From positions 1-64,000 of the forward strand of contig CAKSTI010000008.1 in NCBI GenBank assembly GCA_934500705.1: DNA of 64,000 nucleotides, in the 5' to 3' direction. The notes under the pieces were generated by a model. That model was not told where the DNA came from, did not search any database, and saw only the letters and a list, made by a program, of their open reading frames with translations. How positions within the stretch are numbered: position 1 is the first letter of the stretch; each line of letters begins with the position of its first letter. The position numbers were made by a program, and so were the translations under genes. The stretch is from an uncultured Clostridia bacterium. Its GTDB lineage: Bacteria > Bacillota > Clostridia > UMGS1810. This document shows, one piece after another, positions 60,134 to 64,000 of this stretch.

Positions 60134-61388
60134 CTGTTTCAATCCTCTCTGCTTTTGCCCCAAGAGATGTGAGGCATTTTTCAAAATTTTCGTAACCTCT
60201 GTCTATGTAGCACAAGTTGCCAATCTCCGATGTCCCCTCTGCCGAAAGCATCGCCGCCGCAAGAGCCGCACCCGACCTTAAATCGCACGCATCTGCACGG
60301 ACGGGCACAAGCGACCTTACGCCCTTGACCGATGCGGTTTTGCCGACTATGCGAATGTCGGCGCCCATCTTGCAGAGCGTGTCTGCAAGGCAAAGGCGGT
60401 TTTCAAAGATGTTCTCCTGCACAACGCCCACTGCGTCCGACACGGCAAGCGACGCCATAACAAGCGACTGCATATCCGTGGCAAAGCCGGGGTACGGCAT
60501 TGTGCGCACTCTCACACCTCCGCAGAGGCGGTGTCTTTTTTCGGCAATGATTGAGTCTTTGGTTGTGTATATGTTCATTCCGCAGCCCCTGAGCATTGCG
60601 ACGTAAGGCGAAATATGCCTTGCCGACGCTCCGCACAGACGCACGCACCCACGGGTGCACGCAAGAGCGGTCAGGTACGTTGCCGCAACGATGCGGTCGG
60701 GCATTATCCCGTACTTTGCATCGTGCAGACGCCTTACGCCACGCACGGTGACGACGGGAGTTCCCGCTCCGCTGACATTGGCGCCCATAGAATTTAACAT
60801 ATTCTGCAAATCTGTAATTTCCGGCTCGCAGGCGGCGTTTGCAATCCTGACAACGCCGTCCGAAAGGGCGGAAAAAATCATAACATTCTCCGTTGCGCCC
60901 ACTGACGGAAACCTCAGCGGTACGTCGCACGGCTTTATCTTATCTATGCGGCAGCAAACATCTTTATCAGCAATATTGCACTCAGCTCCGAGCCTCTTAA
61001 ACGACTCCAAGTGAATGTCGATAGGTCTTGCTCCGATGTTACAGCCGCCGGGCAATGCCGCACAAACCTCACCGCACCGTGCAAGCAATGCGCCTGCAAA
61101 GAGAAACGACGAGCGCAGCCGGCACATAAGGTGCGGCGCTATGTAAGGCTTAATCTCGCCCGATGAATTAATTGTTAGTGTGTTCCCCGAAAGCTCGGCT
61201 GTGCAGCCGATGCTTCTGAGAATTTCGACCGACGTCCTTATGTCCGATATATCCGGGCAGTTTTCAAGGACGGTCTGCCCGCCGTTTAAAACGGCTGCCG
61301 CCATCATAGGCAGAGCGGCATTTTTTGAACCCTGAATATACGTTTCGCCCTCCAGGTGCGAGGGGCCGTGTATTCTGATAATATCCAT
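60120..61388 (-). CDS. murA: UDP-N-acetylglucosamine 1-carboxyvinyltransferase
   Basis: MurA transfers enolpyruvate to UDP-GlcNAc, the first committed step of peptidoglycan synthesis and the target of fosfomycin. The 422-residue protein has GSKNAALP with K22 and the catalytic cysteine in LPGGCNIGARPID (C116), so it should be fosfomycin-sensitive in principle. TDMQSLVMASLAV matches the substrate loop (PGFATDMQ). ATG at 61388 has GGAGGTG 5 bases upstream. Confidence 0.96.
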   Translation of the reverse strand: MDIIRIHGPSHLEGETYIQGSKNAALPMMAAAVLNGGQTVLENCPDISDIRTSVEILRSIGCTAELSGNTLTINSSGEIKPYIAPHLMCRLRSSFLFAGALLARCGEVCAALPGGCNIGARPIDIHLESFKRLGAECNIADKDVCCRIDKIKPCDVPLRFPSVGATENVMIFSALSDGVVRIANAACEPEITDLQNMLNSMGANVSGAGTPVVTVRGVRRLHDAKYGIMPDRIVAATYLTALACTRGCVRLCGASARHISPYVAMLRGCGMNIYTTKDSIIAEKRHRLCGGVRVRTMPYPGFATDMQSLVMASLAVSDAVGVVQENIFENRLCLADTLCKMGADIRIVGKTASVKGVRSLVPVRADACDLRSGAALAAAMLSAEGTSEIGNLCYIDRGYENFEKCLTSLGAKAERIETGDRR

Positions 61389-61449
61389 AATGCACCTCCG
61401 ATGCCACTTCATACTACATATTATGACGTCGGGGGTGAGTTTGTTAATA

Positions 61450-61512
61450 TTTCGGGCTCCGATTTTTTAGGAGGGTAGGCAGTGCAATTTCTCACACCGA
61501 CGGAGCCCGAAA
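61450..61512. repeat. perfect 12-bp inverted repeat between murG and murA
   Basis: TTTCGGGCTCCG (61450-61461) and CGGAGCCCGAAA (61501-61512) are separated by 39 bases. On the minus strand the loop contains CCCTCCT, complementary to a ribosome-binding sequence. No T tract follows the right arm in the direction of transcription. It could be an attenuator, an RNA processing site or a repeat element. Confidence 0.55.
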
Positions 61513-61519
61513 CAGGTAA

Positions 61520-62614
61520 CTAACAGATTTCCTGCATTGCCTTATATATTTTAGCCGTTGCGTCGGTTATGCCCATATCTTTGGCACACTGCGACATTTC
61601 CGTGTACTTTTTGTCATCGTATATCACAGAATATACGGCTTTGGTAAGCGTTTGTATATTAAAATCCTTTTCGCATATCGTGATGGCGGCACCGCCGTCC
61701 GAAAGCGCTCTGGCGTTGTACTCCTGGTGATTGTTTGTAACGTTGGGTGACGGAATGAGCACCGACGGCTTGCCTATGGCGCACAGCTCCGCAAGGGTTA
61801 TCGCCCCGGAGCGGCACACCGCCAAATCTGCGGCATTCATCACAACGTCCATATTATCTATGTATTTTAAGAGTTTAACGTTGCCGTTTAAACTGATGTT
61901 TTCCTCTTTCATCTTTGCAAGCACTCTGTCATAATCACGGCTGCCGCTTGCAATGTAGATAAGCATATCGCTGTTTTGGTTCTGCTTTGCAAACTCCGTC
62001 ATTACGTCATTAATCCTGTTTGCGCCGAGACTGCCGCCGAAGCTGACGACAAACTTTCTGCTGCCGACGCCGATTGCCCTGCGTGCATCGGCACGGCTCT
62101 GGCGCATAATCGACGGTCGGACGGGATTGCCCGTGAGGATTATATTCTTTGCGCCTTTAAGGTACTTTCTGCTCTCGTCAAAGCTGATGGCGGTTATGTC
62201 CGCCTTGTTTGAGAGAAACTTAACTGCACTGCCGGCAAAGACGTTTTGCTCGTGGATTAGTGTGGGAATTTTCATCATATGTGCCGCCAGAACCGACGAA
62301 ACGCACACATAACCGCCTGTTCCCACAACGACATCGGGTTTGAACTTTTTAATTATAGCCGCCGACTTTGCCACGGCGACTGCCATTTTGCAGGCGGAAA
62401 CCGCATTTTTGAGAGTCGGCTTTGTGCTCAGGCCTTCGACGTTTACATACTTTATGTCAAAGCCCTCCTGCGGAACGAGAGTGCGCTCCAAACCCTTTTT
62501 TGTTCCGACAAAAAGCACTTCGTTTTTGCTGTCCTCACCGAGGGCGTATTTTGCTATGGCAACCGCCGGGTTGATGTGCCCCGCCGAGCCGCCGCCGGAC
62601 AGGAGAATTTTCAA
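61520..62614 (-). CDS. murG: UDP-GlcNAc--undecaprenyl-PP-MurNAc-pentapeptide GlcNAc transferase
   Basis: MurG converts lipid I to lipid II on the inner membrane face. The 364-residue protein has the N-terminal loop GGGSAGH (7-13), a second Gly loop SFGGSLGANRIND, and the UDP-GlcNAc site with VCRSGAITLAELCAIGKPSVLIP. I prefer the TTG at 62614, about 6 bases after AGAGGTG. GTG at 62623 overlaps that ribosome site and the ftsW stop. It lies in the order ftsW-murG-murA. Confidence 0.95.
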   Translation of the reverse strand: MKILLSGGGSAGHINPAVAIAKYALGEDSKNEVLFVGTKKGLERTLVPQEGFDIKYVNVEGLSTKPTLKNAVSACKMAVAVAKSAAIIKKFKPDVVVGTGGYVCVSSVLAAHMMKIPTLIHEQNVFAGSAVKFLSNKADITAISFDESRKYLKGAKNIILTGNPVRPSIMRQSRADARRAIGVGSRKFVVSFGGSLGANRINDVMTEFAKQNQNSDMLIYIASGSRDYDRVLAKMKEENISLNGNVKLLKYIDNMDVVMNAADLAVCRSGAITLAELCAIGKPSVLIPSPNVTNNHQEYNARALSDGGAAITICEKDFNIQTLTKAVYSVIYDDKKYTEMSQCAKDMGITDATAKIYKAMQEIC

Positions 62615-62619
62615 GCGTT

Positions 62620-63744
62620 TCACCTCTCATAACGTGATATATTGAGTACCATTCCCATTTCCGTCAGCAGAAAGAACAGTGACGTTCCGCCGTAGCTGAA
62701 AAACGGAAGGGATATTCCCGTAACGGGCATTGTAGATGTGACAACGGCAATGTTCATCAGCATCTGCACCGCTATCTGCGCAGTTATGCCGGCAACGGTG
62801 AGCGAGGAGAAAGTGTCCGGCGCTTTGCGTGCTATGAGAATACACTTCCATATGAGCACGGCAAAGAGCAGTATTACAAAAACCGCACCGATAAATCCAA
62901 GCTCCTCACATATTATTGAATATATAAAGTCGTTCTGCGGTTCGGGGATATACAAAAACTTCTGTCTGCTCTGACCGAGTCCGAGGCCGAAAAGTCCGCC
63001 CGAACCTATGGCGTACAGCGACTGAACAATCTGCCAGCTGTCGCCGAGCTTATCCTCAAACGGGTGCAAAAACGATGTTACCCTCTTAAATCTGTACGGC
63101 GATACCACCGCAAGTCCCACGATTGCAGGAACTGCCGCCACCGCCATCGCCATAAAGTACTTCCAGTCAAACCCGGCAACAAAGAGCACCGCACAGCCGG
63201 TCAATGCAATTATCATAGCTCCGCTCATATGCGGTTCAATCAGTACAAGACCTGCCGTAAGGACAATTACTATCATATAGTTTATAAAACCGCCCTTTAA
63301 CTTTTTGACGGAACGGGGGTTTTGGCTTATTGCCTTGGCAAGGTAGAGCACTATGGAGAACTTTGCAATCTCGGACGGCTGAAACCTTATGGGGCCTATT
63401 TCGAGCCAGCGCTTTGCGCCCTTTGCTCCCGAACCGGCAATCGGCACGAGGAGCAGGAGAACAAAGGTTATCACAAACACAAGGTTTGCGTACCTCTCCA
63501 CAATCTTGTACGGCAGTCTGGAAACGATATACATAGAAATCAGTCCCAGAACCGCCCACAGAAGCTGACGTTTAAAGTAATATGTTGCGTCGCCGTTGAC
63601 GTAGTGCGCATACGCACTGCTTGACGAGAATACCATAACCAGTCCGAAGGCAAGCATCATAAGGACGATAACCACAAGGGAATGGTCAAACGTATTTTCG
63701 GCTGTTTTTCTGTTTTTCAAGTTTTGCTTAAACCTGAGCGACAC
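62620..63744 (-). CDS. ftsW: lipid II polymerase FtsW/SpoVE (SEDS family)
   Basis: The 374-residue polytopic protein is a SEDS glycosyltransferase for septal peptidoglycan. Motifs include MVFSSSSAYA, GAKRWLEIGPIRFQPSEIAKF, VLIEPHMSGAMII, GDSWQIVQSLYAIGSGG and GISLPFFSYGGTSL. The GTG at 63744 has GGGAGG upstream. It is the second SEDS gene in the window. Its end overlaps the murG ribosome site. Placement directly after mraY with no murD between is unusual. Confidence 0.95.
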   Translation of the reverse strand: MSLRFKQNLKNRKTAENTFDHSLVVIVLMMLAFGLVMVFSSSSAYAHYVNGDATYYFKRQLLWAVLGLISMYIVSRLPYKIVERYANLVFVITFVLLLLVPIAGSGAKGAKRWLEIGPIRFQPSEIAKFSIVLYLAKAISQNPRSVKKLKGGFINYMIVIVLTAGLVLIEPHMSGAMIIALTGCAVLFVAGFDWKYFMAMAVAAVPAIVGLAVVSPYRFKRVTSFLHPFEDKLGDSWQIVQSLYAIGSGGLFGLGLGQSRQKFLYIPEPQNDFIYSIICEELGFIGAVFVILLFAVLIWKCILIARKAPDTFSSLTVAGITAQIAVQMLMNIAVVTSTMPVTGISLPFFSYGGTSLFFLLTEMGMVLNISRYER

Positions 63745-63772
63745 AACTATTCCTCCCGGAAATTTTTAAAAT

Positions 63773-64000
63773 CTAAAAGCACATCATATACGAAACCACG
63801 CCCAAAGCAACCGTCACGGCTATTGCGGCAAACACAATCTTTCGCTCGCTCCAACCGCACATCTCAAAGTGATGATGTATGGGGCTCATCTTAAACACAC
63901 GCTTTCCCGTGAGTTTAAAACTTGTTACCTGTATTATGACCGAAAGCGTTTCCAGGACGTAAACTCCGCCCGCCGCAATCAGTATTATAGGCATTTTTAG
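63773..64000 (-). CDS. mraY: phospho-N-acetylmuramoyl-pentapeptide transferase, C-terminal part
   Basis: Only the last 75 or so codons are in the window; the 5' part lies beyond 64000. The segment has the MraY signature FKMSPIHHHFEMCGWSERKIV with the HHH motif and a last membrane helix (VFAAIAVTVALGVVSYMMCF). MraY makes lipid I from UDP-MurNAc-pentapeptide and undecaprenyl phosphate. Its stop is 28 bases before the ftsW start. Confidence 0.95.
   Translation of the reverse strand, partial: LKMPIILIAAGGVYVLETLSVIIQVTSFKLTGKRVFKMSPIHHHFEMCGWSERKIVFAAIAVTVALGVVSYMMCF

Overview
The window comes from a spore-forming, Gram-positive Clostridia-type bacterium (Firmicutes). The evidence is spoVG and spoIIE, a T-box leader, AddAB in place of RecBCD, an agr-type peptide quorum-sensing locus, SLH-domain surface proteins, a GntR/ABC cassette of the YtrA kind and a Gram-positive dcw cluster with the DUF881 and small-basic-protein genes. 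Most core genes look moderately GC-rich; the block after agrD is visibly more AT-rich. No rRNA, prophage, insertion sequence or CRISPR array was seen.

Layout. 1-4294 (minus): a quorum-type promoter drives a secreted protein and a long RHS/YD-repeat surface protein that runs off the left edge. 4458-6236: spoVG and divergent murC. 6293-13136: addB-addA. 13137-13353: intergenic block with a 12-bp inverted repeat. 13354-19850: uvrB-uvrA-FHA protein-SEDS protein. 19860-21594: promoter, Trp-type T-box and stand-alone trpB2. 21660-24756: HD hydrolase, cohesin-like secreted protein and acyltransferase. 24757-25322: hairpin-dense intergenic block. 25323-27274 (minus): argC-argB behind an operator-like palindrome. 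27495-30799: GntR regulator and ABC exporter. 30846-37881: agr-like system (sensor kinase and LytTR regulator on minus, agrB-agrD plus secreted proteins on plus), then two SLH proteins. 38079-38155: tRNA-Met. 38305-44777 (minus): polysaccharide-related operon. 45282-54125: glmU-like gene, pth, mfd, a PrsA-type foldase and spoIIE. 54199-64000 (minus): GH16 remnant, Gx transporter, NusG-II protein, dusB, nrdR, ftsZ, sbp, DUF881, ftsQ, murA, murG, ftsW and the 3' end of mraY.

Main observation. The promoter of agrB and the promoter of the RHS operon about 28.6 kb away share a 48-base segment with only four differences. It holds two 12-base direct repeats at a 21-base period, followed after exactly 29 bases by an extended -10 box with no recognisable -35. 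This is the geometry expected of a LytTR (AgrA-type) response-regulator site, and such a regulator lies beside agrB. I infer a peptide quorum-sensing regulon that controls an RHS surface or toxin protein. The regulator gene itself is interrupted at an A7 run. A -1 shift on that run, the classic A_AAA_AAA heptamer, would rejoin the receiver and LytTR domains exactly.

Other notable points are a GlmU ortholog whose uridylyltransferase motifs are gone while the acetyltransferase half is intact, a 143-base palindromic element encoding a 15-residue hydrophobic peptide, a dcw cluster without murD between mraY and ftsW, and a truncated GH16 gene.
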